From contig NZ_AMBZ01000004.1 in assembly GCF_000293805.1 (NCBI RefSeq), forward strand, positions 269,001 through 333,000: 64,000 nt of DNA, in the 5' to 3' direction. This DNA is from Paenibacillus alvei DSM 29. GTDB lineage: Bacteria > Bacillota > Bacilli > Paenibacillales > Paenibacillaceae. A program made the translations under genes and the position numbers. The notes beneath the pieces were generated by a model that ran no database searches, was not told the DNA's origin, and worked only from the letters and a program-made list of their open reading frames with translations. Positions 16,517 through 25,170 of the stretch are shown here, one piece after another (within the stretch, counting starts at the first letter, position 1; each line of letters opens with the position of its first letter).

Positions 16517-17017
16517 GTGACACAGATTATGCGGCAGATGCCAAGGGGGCTTGAGGAACGAATTTGGGCACTGCTGCAGGAAGTCAAGGATCCGGAAATC
16601 CCCGTTATCAGCATGATTGAGATGGGGATGATTCACAGGGTGGTTGTAAGCGAGAGTGTAGTTGAGGTGGAGGTACTGCCGACCTTCATTGGCTGTCCTG
16701 CTCTGGAATTGATGAAGAGCAAAATTCGGGAGGAGCTGCTCTCCATCGAGAAAGTGCGCGAGGTGATCGTCCGCTTCCTGCGGGAGCCAGCCTGGACCTC
16801 GGATCGGATTAGCGACAAAGGCCGAGAGAAGCTGCGTTCGTTTGGCATCGTTGCGCCGCCGCGCGGTTGTACGACGGGCGAGGAGTGGAAGGTGCGGTGT
16901 CCCTACTGCGATTCTCCGTACACTCGCATGGACAATATGTTCGGTCCGGCGGCTTGCCGCAGCATTTTATATTGCAGGCACTGTAAAAATCCGTTTGAAG
17001 CCTTGAAAGTGTTGTGA
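16517..17017 (+). CDS. paaD: PaaD, Fe-S/metal-maturation-type subunit of phenylacetyl-CoA epoxidase
   Basis: The product is 166 aa. It has an N-terminal MIP18/DUF59 domain (EVKDPEIPVISMIEMGMIH) and a C-terminal zinc ribbon with CPYC at about residue 129 and CRHC near residue 155. PaaD is required for epoxidase activity in vivo, probably in metal-centre assembly. The start is GTG 16517 after GAAGGAGGCGG. A 300-nt gap follows, so this may close the first transcription unit. The expected next gene, paaE, is not here. Confidence 0.93.
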   Translation: MTQIMRQMPRGLEERIWALLQEVKDPEIPVISMIEMGMIHRVVVSESVVEVEVLPTFIGCPALELMKSKIREELLSIEKVREVIVRFLREPAWTSDRISDKGREKLRSFGIVAPPRGCTTGEEWKVRCPYCDSPYTRMDNMFGPAACRSILYCRHCKNPFEALKVL

Positions 17018-17317
17018 GGCTAGGATTGTATGGTTCGTAATGCTTTAATGCTCTAGTTCCTAGTACTTAATACTTAATGCTTAAGCTCTATCTAAGGCTC
17101 TAAGGTTAATACCTGTAGTCATTGCAAGACTGTGATGTTAATAAGACGTTTGGTTTGTTGCATTGCGTTTTTTGTATGGTGTTACAAGGTTCTGTAAGGG
17201 TTGATCAAGCCATTTTGCAAGCAGCGACAAGGAAGGCAAGAAAAACTATTATGCACATTTGTGCGGCCTTTGGGGGCGGAGTAAGCTGCAGAGGCCAAGG
17301 GAGGGTATCCGATTACG
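17018..17317 (+). other. 300-nt intergenic gap inside the paa cluster
   Basis: AT-rich stretch with short imperfect repeats around 17062-17085 (ACTTAAT twice, then GCTTAAG). No terminator or convincing promoter was recognised. A 73-codon frame at 17122-17343 has no ribosome site and overlaps the next gene, so it is not called. A promoter for the second half of the cluster probably lies here. Confidence 0.4.
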
Positions 17318-18778
17318 ATGGAAAAAAGCATGCAGACTGTTGAATTGAAGTCGATGTTCATCAACGGAGAATGGACGCAAGCACAAGGCGGCGGTATGCT
17401 CCGCGTCGTTAATCCGGCAACTGGAGAAGAGGTAGGGACGGTAAGCTATGGTGACCATTTGGACGCAAGAGCGGCCGTCGATGCGGCCCACCAGGCATTC
17501 CCAGGCTGGTCTCGCTTGACTGCCCGTGAGCGCTCAAAATATTTGTACCAATTATATGAATTGGTGCGCAGCCATCGTGATGAACTGGCGGGTATCATCT
17601 CGGCCGAAATGGGCAAACCGCTGCGGGAGGCAAAAGGCGAGGTACTGGGAGCGGCCGACAACTTCATGTGGTATGCGGAGGAAGCGAAGCGGGTGTATGG
17701 CGAGACGGTTCCATCCTCCGTGCCGAACAAGCGGATTATGGTCAGCCGCCACCCGGTCGGCGTCGTCGGAGCGATCACGCCATGGAACTTCCCGGTTAAT
17801 ATGGTCGCGCGGAAGATTGCGCCCGCGCTCGCCGCAGGGTGCACTGTCGTTTTGAAGCCAGCCGAGAGCACGCCACTAAGCGCAATTAAGTTATTCGAGC
17901 TGATTGCACAAGCCGGGTTCCCAGCCGGTGTCGTGAATCTGGTCATCGGCCAGCCGGAGACGGTGGGCCAGGAATTGCTCGACAATCCAAAGGTTCGCAA
18001 AATTGCCTTCACCGGCTCAACGCGTGTCGGCAAGCTGTTAATGGAAGGGGCAGCCAAGCACGTTAAACGGGTCAGCCTAGAATTAGGCGGCCATGCGCCG
18101 TTTATTGTGTTCGAGGATGCGGATTTGGACGCGGCGGTTGTGGGGCTGTTCGAGAGCAAGTTCCGCAATTCGGGGCAAATGTGCATCTGCACGAACCGCC
18201 TGTACGTCCACGAGTCTGTGGTGGAGGAATTCAGCGCCAAGCTGATCGAACGGTTGAGCAAGGCGAAGGTAGGCGATGGCCGCAGCAAAGAGACGGAAAT
18301 TGGCCCGCTCGTCAATCAACGGGCGCTTGATAAAGTGCTGCGCCATATTCAGGATGCACAAGAAAAAGGCGGGGAAGTTGTATTCGGTGGCAAGCGTTTG
18401 ACAGAGGGGGAATACGGCAAAGGCTTCTATTGCGAGCCGACCGTGATTACGGGCGTGACTAAGGAGATGGAGATTGCAGGCGAAGAAACATTCGGCCCAG
18501 TTGTGCCAATGATGACCTTCACGGATGAATCTGACGTAATCCAAATGGCGAACGACACATCATATGGCTTGGCTGCCTATGCCTATACGCGCGACAGCAG
18601 TCGCTGTTTCCGTCTGGCAGAGGCGCTGGAATACGGCATCGTAGGTATTAACGACGGCGCGCCGACACAGACTCAGGCGCCATTCGGCGGCTGGAAGGAA
18701 AGCGGACTTGGCCTGGAGGGCGGACGTTACGGAATGGATGCATTTTTGGAAACGAAATTTGTCTCGTTTGGGGTGTAA
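17318..18778 (+). CDS. NAD(P)-dependent aldehyde dehydrogenase (GabD-like) in the paa cluster
   Basis: The product is 486 aa. Aldehyde dehydrogenase marks are TPWNFPVNMVARKIAPALAA, FTGSTRVGKLLM, the catalytic Glu in SLELGGHAPF and the catalytic Cys in GQMCICTNRLYVH. Overall it is closest to succinate-semialdehyde dehydrogenases. No fused PaaZ (ALDH-hydratase) is in this cluster. A stand-alone dehydrogenase for 3-oxo-5,6-dehydrosuberyl-CoA semialdehyde, as PacL does elsewhere, is the best contextual guess (inference). Phenylacetaldehyde or succinate semialdehyde are alternatives. GGGAGGG lies 11 nt before ATG 17318. Confidence 0.88.
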   Translation: MEKSMQTVELKSMFINGEWTQAQGGGMLRVVNPATGEEVGTVSYGDHLDARAAVDAAHQAFPGWSRLTARERSKYLYQLYELVRSHRDELAGIISAEMGKPLREAKGEVLGAADNFMWYAEEAKRVYGETVPSSVPNKRIMVSRHPVGVVGAITPWNFPVNMVARKIAPALAAGCTVVLKPAESTPLSAIKLFELIAQAGFPAGVVNLVIGQPETVGQELLDNPKVRKIAFTGSTRVGKLLMEGAAKHVKRVSLELGGHAPFIVFEDADLDAAVVGLFESKFRNSGQMCICTNRLYVHESVVEEFSAKLIERLSKAKVGDGRSKETEIGPLVNQRALDKVLRHIQDAQEKGGEVVFGGKRLTEGEYGKGFYCEPTVITGVTKEMEIAGEETFGPVVPMMTFTDESDVIQMANDTSYGLAAYAYTRDSSRCFRLAEALEYGIVGINDGAPTQTQAPFGGWKESGLGLEGGRYGMDAFLETKFVSFGV

Positions 18779-18844
18779 TGGGATGTAATCATTGTTTGAT
18801 AGATTTTAAGAATGAATATTGAGAGATAAGGGAGGATTTTTTAC

Positions 18845-19147
18845 ATGGTCAAATTAATAGCGATCTATCGAAAGCCGGAAGATGTCGAGGCGTTCAACGA
18901 GCATTATTTCAATACCCATTCTCCATTGGCGGCGAAAATGCCTGGACTCGTGAAGATGGAGGTAGGAACGATCTATGGAACGCCAATGGGCGAGAGCGAT
19001 CTGCACCTGATTTGCGAGATGTATTTTGAATCGAAGGAGGCCTTGAAGGCAGCCATGTCATCCGCTGAGGGCAAGGCGTCAGGTAAGGATTTGATGGGAT
19101 TTGCCGGCAAATTGGTATCCATGCATATGGCGGAGGTTCATGAGTGA
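18845..19147 (+). CDS. EthD family protein
   Basis: The product is 100 aa: MVKLIAIYRKPEDVEAFNEHY, then FNTHSPLAAKMPGL. This is the dimeric alpha/beta-barrel EthD fold (first known from ethyl-tert-butyl-ether degradation). EthD-like proteins bind small organic ligands, but their catalytic role is usually unknown. AAGGGAGG lies about 11 nt before ATG. Its stop overlaps the start of paaI by 4 nt, so it belongs to the paa operon. A role in handling an unstable ring intermediate is speculation. Confidence 0.88.
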   Translation: MVKLIAIYRKPEDVEAFNEHYFNTHSPLAAKMPGLVKMEVGTIYGTPMGESDLHLICEMYFESKEALKAAMSSAEGKASGKDLMGFAGKLVSMHMAEVHE

Positions 19148-19575
19148 GCAAGCCGACGCATCGCAACCGGTTTAATGATTTGCTTGGAATCGAGGTCGTT
19201 CGGCTGGACGAAGATGGCTGCGTTATGCAATTGCATACCCACCCCAATCTTCATAACAGTATCGAAGGCTTCGTGCATGGCGGCGTGACGAACACGTTGG
19301 CTGACGCCGCCATGGGTCATGCGGCTGCACCCCCGATTGACGGGGTGCAGCAGTGTGTAACCGTAGAGAGCAAGATCAATTATTTATCTCCAGCCATCGG
19401 CGAACTTCTCGTTGCGGAGTCCCGGGTGCTGAAGCGCGGGCGCAATTTAATTGTGACGGATGCGCGCATTACCTGCGATGGGAAGCTTGTTGCCGTCGCA
19501 TTGGGGACATACGCGCGCGTCAGCCCGGAACGAAGGGGACTAGGTAAGGAATTGCCGTCCACGAATCAGGAGTAA
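19144..19575 (+). CDS. paaI: PaaI-type hotdog-fold phenylacetyl-CoA thioesterase
   Basis: The product is 143 aa. The hotdog thioesterase signature HNSIEGFVHGGVTNTLADAAMGHA contains the HGG and the acidic residue used in PaaI. Start is GTG 19144, overlapping the EthD gene by 4 nt. PaaI releases CoA from stalled or hydroxylated phenylacetyl-CoA thioesters, preventing CoA trapping. Length fits the family. Confidence 0.9.
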   Translation: MSKPTHRNRFNDLLGIEVVRLDEDGCVMQLHTHPNLHNSIEGFVHGGVTNTLADAAMGHAAAPPIDGVQQCVTVESKINYLSPAIGELLVAESRVLKRGRNLIVTDARITCDGKLVAVALGTYARVSPERRGLGKELPSTNQE

Positions 19576-19648
19576 GGTCAATGGAGTAAATGGCAGTGGA
19601 GGATGTCGAGCCGTTGAATCAGCGGAAAAGAGGGGGCTGAACGAATCG

Positions 19649-20560
19649 ATGGAGAGGCAGGAACAGAGGGAGACGCCGGTGCAGGCTCAGGCACCGAAAC
19701 AGTATCAGGCACCGGAACAGAATCAGGAACAAGGCCTGAATCTGAATATGGGGCAGGAACCGTTCCAGAAGCATGATTCGGGACAGTCAGTGAAGCTGGA
19801 TCGTCACGGTAATGTTGCCGTCATTACGTTGAATCGGCCTGCCGACTTAAATGCCCTTAATTATGAATCGCTGGTGCGCTTGGGAGAAATCGTCGCGGAG
19901 ATCAGGGAAGATCGTTATCAGATTCGAGCTGTCATCGTAACGGGCGCGGGCCGCTCCTTCAGCGCAGGGGCCGATCTAAAGGAACGGCGCACGCTGAATG
20001 AGCAGCAGGTGAGACGCAACGTGCGTGCGATCCGAGATGTGTTCACCGCCGTGGAGGAGCTTCCGCAGCCGACGATAGCAGCGGTGAACGGATTTGCGTT
20101 TGGCGGCGGTTTCGAATTAATGCTGGCTTGCGATTTGCGCTTGGCTGTTCGGGATGCTCGTATGGGACTTACCGAGGTGAGTCTGGGCATCATTCCCGGT
20201 GCGGGTGGAACGCAGCGGCTGCCGCGGCTTATCGGATCAGCGCGGGCGAAGGAGCTCATCCTGACTGCGCGGAAAATTAACGCCCAAGATGCGCTGCAAT
20301 ACGGATTGCTGAACGGAATAGCCGATGACGCAGACCAACTTCGCATCATGACGTTTGACTTGGCGAATGAAATTGCTGCTAATGCGCCGCTCGCGGTTTA
20401 TCAGGCCAAATATGCCATAAACCGGGGCAGCCATGTTGATTTGTACTCCGGACTGGCGGTTGAGGCACAAGCCTATGAGATGATTATCCCAACGAAGGAT
20501 CGGGTAGAGGCATTGGCAGCCTTTGCAGACAAACGAAAGCCTGTCTTCCGCGGGGAGTAG
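19649..20560 (+). CDS. Enoyl-CoA hydratase/isomerase (crotonase) with Gln-rich N-terminal extension
   Basis: The product is 303 aa, about 45 longer than usual. The extension (residues 1-45) is low-complexity and rich in Gln, Glu and Pro (QAQAPKQYQAPEQNQEQ). The crotonase domain has the oxyanion segments FSAGADLKERR and GFAFGGGFELMLACD, and catalytic-type GLTEVSLGIIPGAGGTQRL, so both glutamate-bearing loops look intact. It is one of three crotonases here. With paaF and paaG assigned to the other two, this one may supply the oxepin-CoA hydrolase (ECH-type) step lost with PaaZ (inference). The in-frame ATG near residue 34 is an alternative start. Confidence 0.85.
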   Translation: MERQEQRETPVQAQAPKQYQAPEQNQEQGLNLNMGQEPFQKHDSGQSVKLDRHGNVAVITLNRPADLNALNYESLVRLGEIVAEIREDRYQIRAVIVTGAGRSFSAGADLKERRTLNEQQVRRNVRAIRDVFTAVEELPQPTIAAVNGFAFGGGFELMLACDLRLAVRDARMGLTEVSLGIIPGAGGTQRLPRLIGSARAKELILTARKINAQDALQYGLLNGIADDADQLRIMTFDLANEIAANAPLAVYQAKYAINRGSHVDLYSGLAVEAQAYEMIIPTKDRVEALAAFADKRKPVFRGE

Positions 20561-20571
20561 GAGGGTAGCGC

Positions 20572-21825
20572 GTGATATTTAATGTCGAGATGGAAACGAT
20601 GCCGCACGAACGGATGCGAGCGCTCCAGTTGGAGAGACTCCGCCACGCCATCAAGCGGGCATATGACCGAGTGCCTTTTCATCGTTCTGCGTTAGATCGG
20701 GCGGGCCTGGCTCCGGAGGACATTCGCAGTTTGGAGGATATCCGCCGCCTGCCGTTTATGAAGAAATCCGATCTGCGTGATTATTACCCCTTCGGATTGT
20801 TCGCGACCGAGATGAGCGAAGTTGTACGTATCCACGGCTCATCCGGCACGAGAGGCAAACCGATCGTTGTAGGCTATACGAAGCGGGATGTTGAAGCATG
20901 GGCAGAGATTGTAGCACGCGCCATTTGCTGCGCGGGCGGTCAGCCCGGGGATATTTTCCATAATGCGTATGGATATGGCTTGTTTACAGGTGGGTTGGGC
21001 CTTCATTATGGCATCGAGCGTTTGGGCGCAGTGGCTGTGCCTGTATCAGGAGGGAATACCCCGCGCCAAATTACACTTATTCAGGATTTCAAGCCGCGCG
21101 GTTTGTCAGGTACGCCGTCCTATATTTTGAATCTGGTGGAGGAAATGCGCAAGCAGGGCATCGATACGCGGGCAACGAGCATGGAGTATGGCATTTTCGG
21201 CGCAGAGCCTTGGTCGGAGGAAATGCGCTGCCATTTGGAGGATGCTCTTGGCATTAAGGCGATTGATATTTATGGCATGAGTGAGGTGCTTGGGCCAGGT
21301 ATCGCCATCGAATGCCAAGAAGCGCAGGATGGTCTGCACATTGCCGAGGATCATTTCCTGGCGGAGGTGGTCGATCGCGAGACGGGTGAACCGCTGCCGT
21401 ATGGGCAGGAAGGCGAGCTGGTGTTTACATCACTGACCAAGGAAGCGTTCCCGGTCATCCGATACCGGACGGGCGATATTGCGTCGCTTCACCCCGGTAC
21501 CTGCAAATGCGGCCGCACGACGATGCGGATGTCCCGAATTAAAGGAAGAGTAGATGACATGCTGATTATACGCGGTGTCAACGTCTACCCGACCGAGCTG
21601 GAGGCCGTGCTGTTTAATTTCTCCCAGCTTGCGCCCCATTATCAAGTCGTCATTGAGCGGGACAATGCACTTGACCGCTTCGAGATTCATTGCGAGATTA
21701 CACCGGAATTCTGGAGTCAGGTAGACAGTGTTCAGGAAAGCCACGAGGTGGCCGAACTGGTTAAGGAGATCGGCAAAGCGATTAAATGCTCGCTCGGCGT
21801 CTCGGTTTTTGCTGCATGTGAATGA
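20572..21825 (+). CDS. paaK: Phenylacetate-CoA ligase
   Basis: The product is 417 aa; PaaK enzymes are about 430. The AMP-binding P-loop HGSSGTRGKPIVVGYT lies near residue 88. IYGMSEVLGPGIAIECQ is the adenylate motif and the C-terminal domain has RIKGRVDDMLIIRGVNVYP with the hinge Asp. It activates phenylacetate to phenylacetyl-CoA with ATP, the entry step of the pathway. The start is GTG 20572, 6 nt after AGGAGGG and 11 nt after the previous stop. Confidence 0.95.
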   Translation: MIFNVEMETMPHERMRALQLERLRHAIKRAYDRVPFHRSALDRAGLAPEDIRSLEDIRRLPFMKKSDLRDYYPFGLFATEMSEVVRIHGSSGTRGKPIVVGYTKRDVEAWAEIVARAICCAGGQPGDIFHNAYGYGLFTGGLGLHYGIERLGAVAVPVSGGNTPRQITLIQDFKPRGLSGTPSYILNLVEEMRKQGIDTRATSMEYGIFGAEPWSEEMRCHLEDALGIKAIDIYGMSEVLGPGIAIECQEAQDGLHIAEDHFLAEVVDRETGEPLPYGQEGELVFTSLTKEAFPVIRYRTGDIASLHPGTCKCGRTTMRMSRIKGRVDDMLIIRGVNVYPTELEAVLFNFSQLAPHYQVVIERDNALDRFEIHCEITPEFWSQVDSVQESHEVAELVKEIGKAIKCSLGVSVFAACE

Positions 21826-21924
21826 GCCGGGTTCGATTGCGCGCAGCGAGGGCAAAGCAGTACGCATTGTCGATAACCGCAAGCGAGCGGCAGCCGTTCA
21901 AGCAAGTGAAGGAGTGGAGGCGGG

Positions 21925-22707
21925 ATGACGAAGATTGGCAGTCGTTATGTGGCCGTGTCGGTGGACGGCGCGGTAGGTGTGCTTACCCTGAATCGGCCTG
22001 ACGTGTTGAATGCCTTGAATCGCGAGCTGATGCAGGAGCTTGTGGCCGAACTCGAACGGATGGATCGGGACGATGCTGTGAAGGTGCTTGTTATTACAGG
22101 GAATGATAAGGCCTTCGCCGCAGGAGCGGATATTAGGGAAATGGCGGATGAATCCGCTGTATCGCTGCTGTTGAAGCGGCAATTCGATGTCTGGGATCGT
22201 ATCGGCGGCATCGCTAAACCGATCATCGCTGCTGTGAGCGGATATGTGCTCGGTGGAGGCTGTGAGCTGATGATGAACTGTGATCTTGTTGTTGCTTCGG
22301 ATACGGCACGTTTCGGGCAGCCGGAAATTCGCATTGGCGTTATGCCCGGCGCAGGAGGAACGCAGCGGTTGACCAGGGCGGTGGGGCAGCGCAAGGCGAT
22401 GGAACTGCTGCTGACCGGGGATGCGATGCCCGCGGAAGAGGCTCTCCGCTGCGGTCTAATTAACAAGGTAGCTCCAGTTGAGCTCTATTTGGAGGAAGCA
22501 CTGAAGCTTGCGCGGCGTATTGCCAACCAGCCGCCACTGGCTGTTGCCCTTATTAAGCAGGCCGTTCGCAAAGCGCAGGATCTCTCGTTGGCCGAAGGAC
22601 TCGATTTTGAGCGGCAATACTTCCATCTGCTGTTCGCGAGCGAGGATCAGAAGGAAGGCATGCTTGCTTTTCAAGAAAAGCGAAGTCCCCAATTCAAGGG
22701 CAGATAG
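21925..22707 (+). CDS. paaF: 2,3-dehydroadipyl-CoA hydratase PaaF
   Basis: The product is 260 aa. It matches E. coli PaaF closely through the chain: FAAGADIREMAD, GYVLGGGCELMMNCDLVVA, ARFGQPEIRIGVMPGAGGTQRL, and the ending EGMLAFQEKRSPQFKGR. Both catalytic glutamates expected in crotonases (in CEL and PEI) are present. It hydrates 2,3-dehydroadipyl-CoA to 3-hydroxyadipyl-CoA. It starts at ATG 21925 after GTGGAGGCGG, 99 nt downstream of paaK, and is followed closely by paaG. Confidence 0.88.
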   Translation: MTKIGSRYVAVSVDGAVGVLTLNRPDVLNALNRELMQELVAELERMDRDDAVKVLVITGNDKAFAAGADIREMADESAVSLLLKRQFDVWDRIGGIAKPIIAAVSGYVLGGGCELMMNCDLVVASDTARFGQPEIRIGVMPGAGGTQRLTRAVGQRKAMELLLTGDAMPAEEALRCGLINKVAPVELYLEEALKLARRIANQPPLAVALIKQAVRKAQDLSLAEGLDFERQYFHLLFASEDQKEGMLAFQEKRSPQFKGR

Positions 22708-22715
22708 GAGGAACC

Positions 22716-23528
22716 ATGGCTGTGTACGAAACGATTCTATACGAAGTATCAGCAGGCGTAGCCCGGATTACAATGAATCGGCCGGATAAGTACAACGCCT
22801 TCACCGGGAAGATGATCGCCGAGATGATCGATGCATTCCGCCAAGCAGGCAAAGATGCTGCGGCGCGCTGCATCGTCCTGACCGGAGCGGGCAAAGCATT
22901 CAACGCAGGGCAGGATCTGGGTGATGTGGCGGGAGCTGGCGGGCAGGATGTGGCCGGGCAGACCGGAGCCGCAAATCATGGCGACATGCTGCGTTCGCGC
23001 TACAATCCGCTCATTATGCAAATCCGCAACACGGAGCTGCCGGTTATCGCAGCCGTGAATGGCGTAGCGGCAGGAGCAGGAATGAGCCTCGCCCTCGCTT
23101 GCGATCTGCGTGTGATGTCCGAGCGGGCGTATTTTGTCAGCGCATTCATCAATATTGGGCTTGTTCCCGACTCTGGGGGCTGCTACTTCCTGCCGCGCCT
23201 TGTCGGCTTGGCCAAGGCGATGGAAATTGCCACGATTCGGGATCGCGTTACGGCGAAAGAGGCGCATCGGATAGGCTTGGTCAATCGCGTATGCTCCGCC
23301 GAACGGCTGGATGAGGAAGCAGCTGAGCTTGCAGCCAAGCTGGCTCAGCTTCCGACGCGAGCGATATGGCTGATGAAGCAGACAATGAACCGGGGACTGG
23401 AAAAGGGGCTGGCGGAGACGCTGGAGCAGGAGGCATATGCCCAGGAGATCGCCGGACGCACGGAGGATCACCGGGAAGGCATGCAGGCTTTTCTGGATAA
23501 GCGGCTGCCCACGTTCAAGGGGGTATAG
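22716..23528 (+). CDS. paaG: Ring-1,2-epoxyphenylacetyl-CoA isomerase PaaG
   Basis: The product is 270 aa, crotonase fold. The PaaG-type segments are AFNAGQDLGDVAG (the conserved DLGD), NGVAAGAGMSLALACDLRVM and INIGLVPDSGGCYFLPRLVG. The last carries an Asp where hydratases have a catalytic Glu, as in isomerase-type crotonases. PaaG converts the epoxide to oxepin-CoA and also moves double bonds later in the pathway. It sits 8 nt after paaF and 3 nt before paaH. Confidence 0.92.
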   Translation: MAVYETILYEVSAGVARITMNRPDKYNAFTGKMIAEMIDAFRQAGKDAAARCIVLTGAGKAFNAGQDLGDVAGAGGQDVAGQTGAANHGDMLRSRYNPLIMQIRNTELPVIAAVNGVAAGAGMSLALACDLRVMSERAYFVSAFINIGLVPDSGGCYFLPRLVGLAKAMEIATIRDRVTAKEAHRIGLVNRVCSAERLDEEAAELAAKLAQLPTRAIWLMKQTMNRGLEKGLAETLEQEAYAQEIAGRTEDHREGMQAFLDKRLPTFKGV

Positions 23529-23531
23529 CCG

Positions 23532-24410
23532 ATGGAAGACTATATTTCCGGAGGAAGCCTCGGAACGGTCGGTATTATCGGTGCCGGCACGATGGGAGCG
23601 GGGATCGCGCTTGTATGCGCCCGGCGGGGCCGCCGTGTTCGATTGCAGGATATTAAGCCAGAGGTGCTGGATGCTGCGCAAGCCTATATAGGTTCGGTTC
23701 TTTCGAAGGACGTTGCGAAGGGGAAAATCTCGGTGGAGGAACAGCGGTCGACACATGAGCTTATTGAGCTGGTGCAGGACATGGCAGCAGTAAGCTCGTG
23801 CTCGATCGTCATCGAGGCGATCCCCGAAAAGCTGGAGTTAAAGCGTTCTGTGTTCGTTCGCTTAACAGAGCTTTGTGGGAGTGATGCGCTGCTGTTGAGT
23901 AATACGTCTTCCCTTTCCATTACGGAGCTTGCAGCGGGCTTGCCTCATCCGGAGCGCATCATAGGCTTTCATTTTTTCAACCCTGCGCCGGTTATGCCGC
24001 TCGTGGAAGTCATTCGCGGCCACAAGTCGGCAGACGCCTGCGTAGCTGCTGCTCGCAGGTTTGCGGAGGAGCTGGGCAAGGTGCCTGTGCTGGCGGAGGA
24101 CTCGCCTGGCTTTATCGTCAACCGCGTCGCCCGACCTTACTATAATGAAGCACTGCGCATCATAAGCGACCGGGTAGCTAAACCGGAGCAAATTGATCGC
24201 ATTATGAACCAGGCTGGCGGTTTCAAAATGGGGCCGTTCGAGCTGCAGGATATGATTGGTCTCGACGTGAATCTGGCGACAACGGAATCGGTCTATACCC
24301 GGTTCAATCATGAGAGCCGCTTCAAGCCGAGCCGGATACAGCAGCGCATGGTGCAGGCAGGAAGCTTGGGCAGGAAGACAGGAGAGGGGTTTTATTCATA
24401 TGACCAATAA
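23532..24410 (+). CDS. paaH: 3-hydroxyadipyl-CoA dehydrogenase PaaH
   Basis: The product is 292 aa. The NAD motif [20 protein letters not shown] is at about residues 11-30. The catalytic His is in [18 protein letters not shown]. The C-terminal 3HCDH domain follows ([37 protein letters not shown]). It oxidises 3-hydroxyadipyl-CoA to 3-oxoadipyl-CoA. The length fits a single-module 3-hydroxyacyl-CoA dehydrogenase; E. coli PaaH is longer, with an extra C-terminal copy, and here the adjacent gene may play that part. Confidence 0.92.
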   Translation: MEDYISGGSLGTVGIIGAGTMGAGIALVCARRGRRVRLQDIKPEVLDAAQAYIGSVLSKDVAKGKISVEEQRSTHELIELVQDMAAVSSCSIVIEAIPEKLELKRSVFVRLTELCGSDALLLSNTSSLSITELAAGLPHPERIIGFHFFNPAPVMPLVEVIRGHKSADACVAAARRFAEELGKVPVLAEDSPGFIVNRVARPYYNEALRIISDRVAKPEQIDRIMNQAGGFKMGPFELQDMIGLDVNLATTESVYTRFNHESRFKPSRIQQRMVQAGSLGRKTGEGFYSYDQ

Positions 24411-25170
24411 CGCAATCCTATTGGTTGGGAACAGCCCGCTGCGCGAAGGTCTTCATGTGCTGCTGGAACGCAGCGGATTTGAGATCATTTCCTTGGAAGA
24501 GGCGGAGGAATGCGGTTCGGCCCTCTCAGTTCGGTACGGTGTGGAAGTAACCAATGATGATGTGGTTGAAAAGCAGGCGAACATCGTAAAAATGGATCGG
24601 CTGTTGCCGCCAGAAACACCAATCGCGGCTACCTCGCTAGCTCTATCAGCCACCGAGATCGCATCATGGGCTTCTCAGCCGAAGCGAATATGCGGCTTTG
24701 GTACACTCGCACCCTTGGAAGAACGCGAGTTGATTGAAGTGGCTCCTGCCTTGCAGACATCAAAGGAAACCCTTCAAAGCATGGAGGAACTGTTCCGCTC
24801 TTTAAGTAAGCAGGTAGAAATCGTGCAGGATGAAGCTGGTCTCGTCTTCCCGCGCATTCTCGCCTTAATCGTAAATGAAGCCGCCTTCGCTCTAATGGAA
24901 GGGACGGCTTCCGCTGTGGATATCGATACGGCTATGAAGCTGGGAACTAGTTATCCGTACGGCCCACTCGAATGGGCAGACAGAATCGGGCTGGATGATG
25001 TGCTGGCGGTACTGAGCGGGCTCCACCGAGATCTGGGTGAAGAGCGGTATCGCCCGGCTCCGCTGCTGCGCAAGCTCGTGCTGGCAGGCCGGTTAGGCTT
25101 CCGCAGCGGCCAAGGCTTCTATTCCTATGATATTGGGGGGAAACAAGATGGCAACACCCGTAATCATTGA
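24400..25170 (+). CDS. Degenerate 3-hydroxyacyl-CoA dehydrogenase-like protein (probably not a dehydrogenase)
   Basis: The product is 256 aa. The start is ATG 24400 after GGAGAGGGG, overlapping paaH by 11 nt. The C-terminal half is a clear 3HCDH domain ([49 protein letters not shown]). The N-terminal half aligns with the dehydrogenase Rossmann domain but has lost GxGxxG ([13 protein letters not shown]). The catalytic His position of GFHFFNP reads GFGTLAP. I infer a non-catalytic partner of PaaH, perhaps forming a heterodimer that replaces the fused C-terminal copy in longer PaaH proteins. Confidence 0.8.
   Translation: MTNNAILLVGNSPLREGLHVLLERSGFEIISLEEAEECGSALSVRYGVEVTNDDVVEKQANIVKMDRLLPPETPIAATSLALSATEIASWASQPKRICGFGTLAPLEERELIEVAPALQTSKETLQSMEELFRSLSKQVEIVQDEAGLVFPRILALIVNEAAFALMEGTASAVDIDTAMKLGTSYPYGPLEWADRIGLDDVLAVLSGLHRDLGEERYRPAPLLRKLVLAGRLGFRSGQGFYSYDIGGKQDGNTRNH

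Noticed and set aside
17122-17343. 73-codon frame in the paa gap
   Set aside because: Overlaps the aldehyde dehydrogenase start out of frame, no ribosome site, Cys-rich without known pattern.
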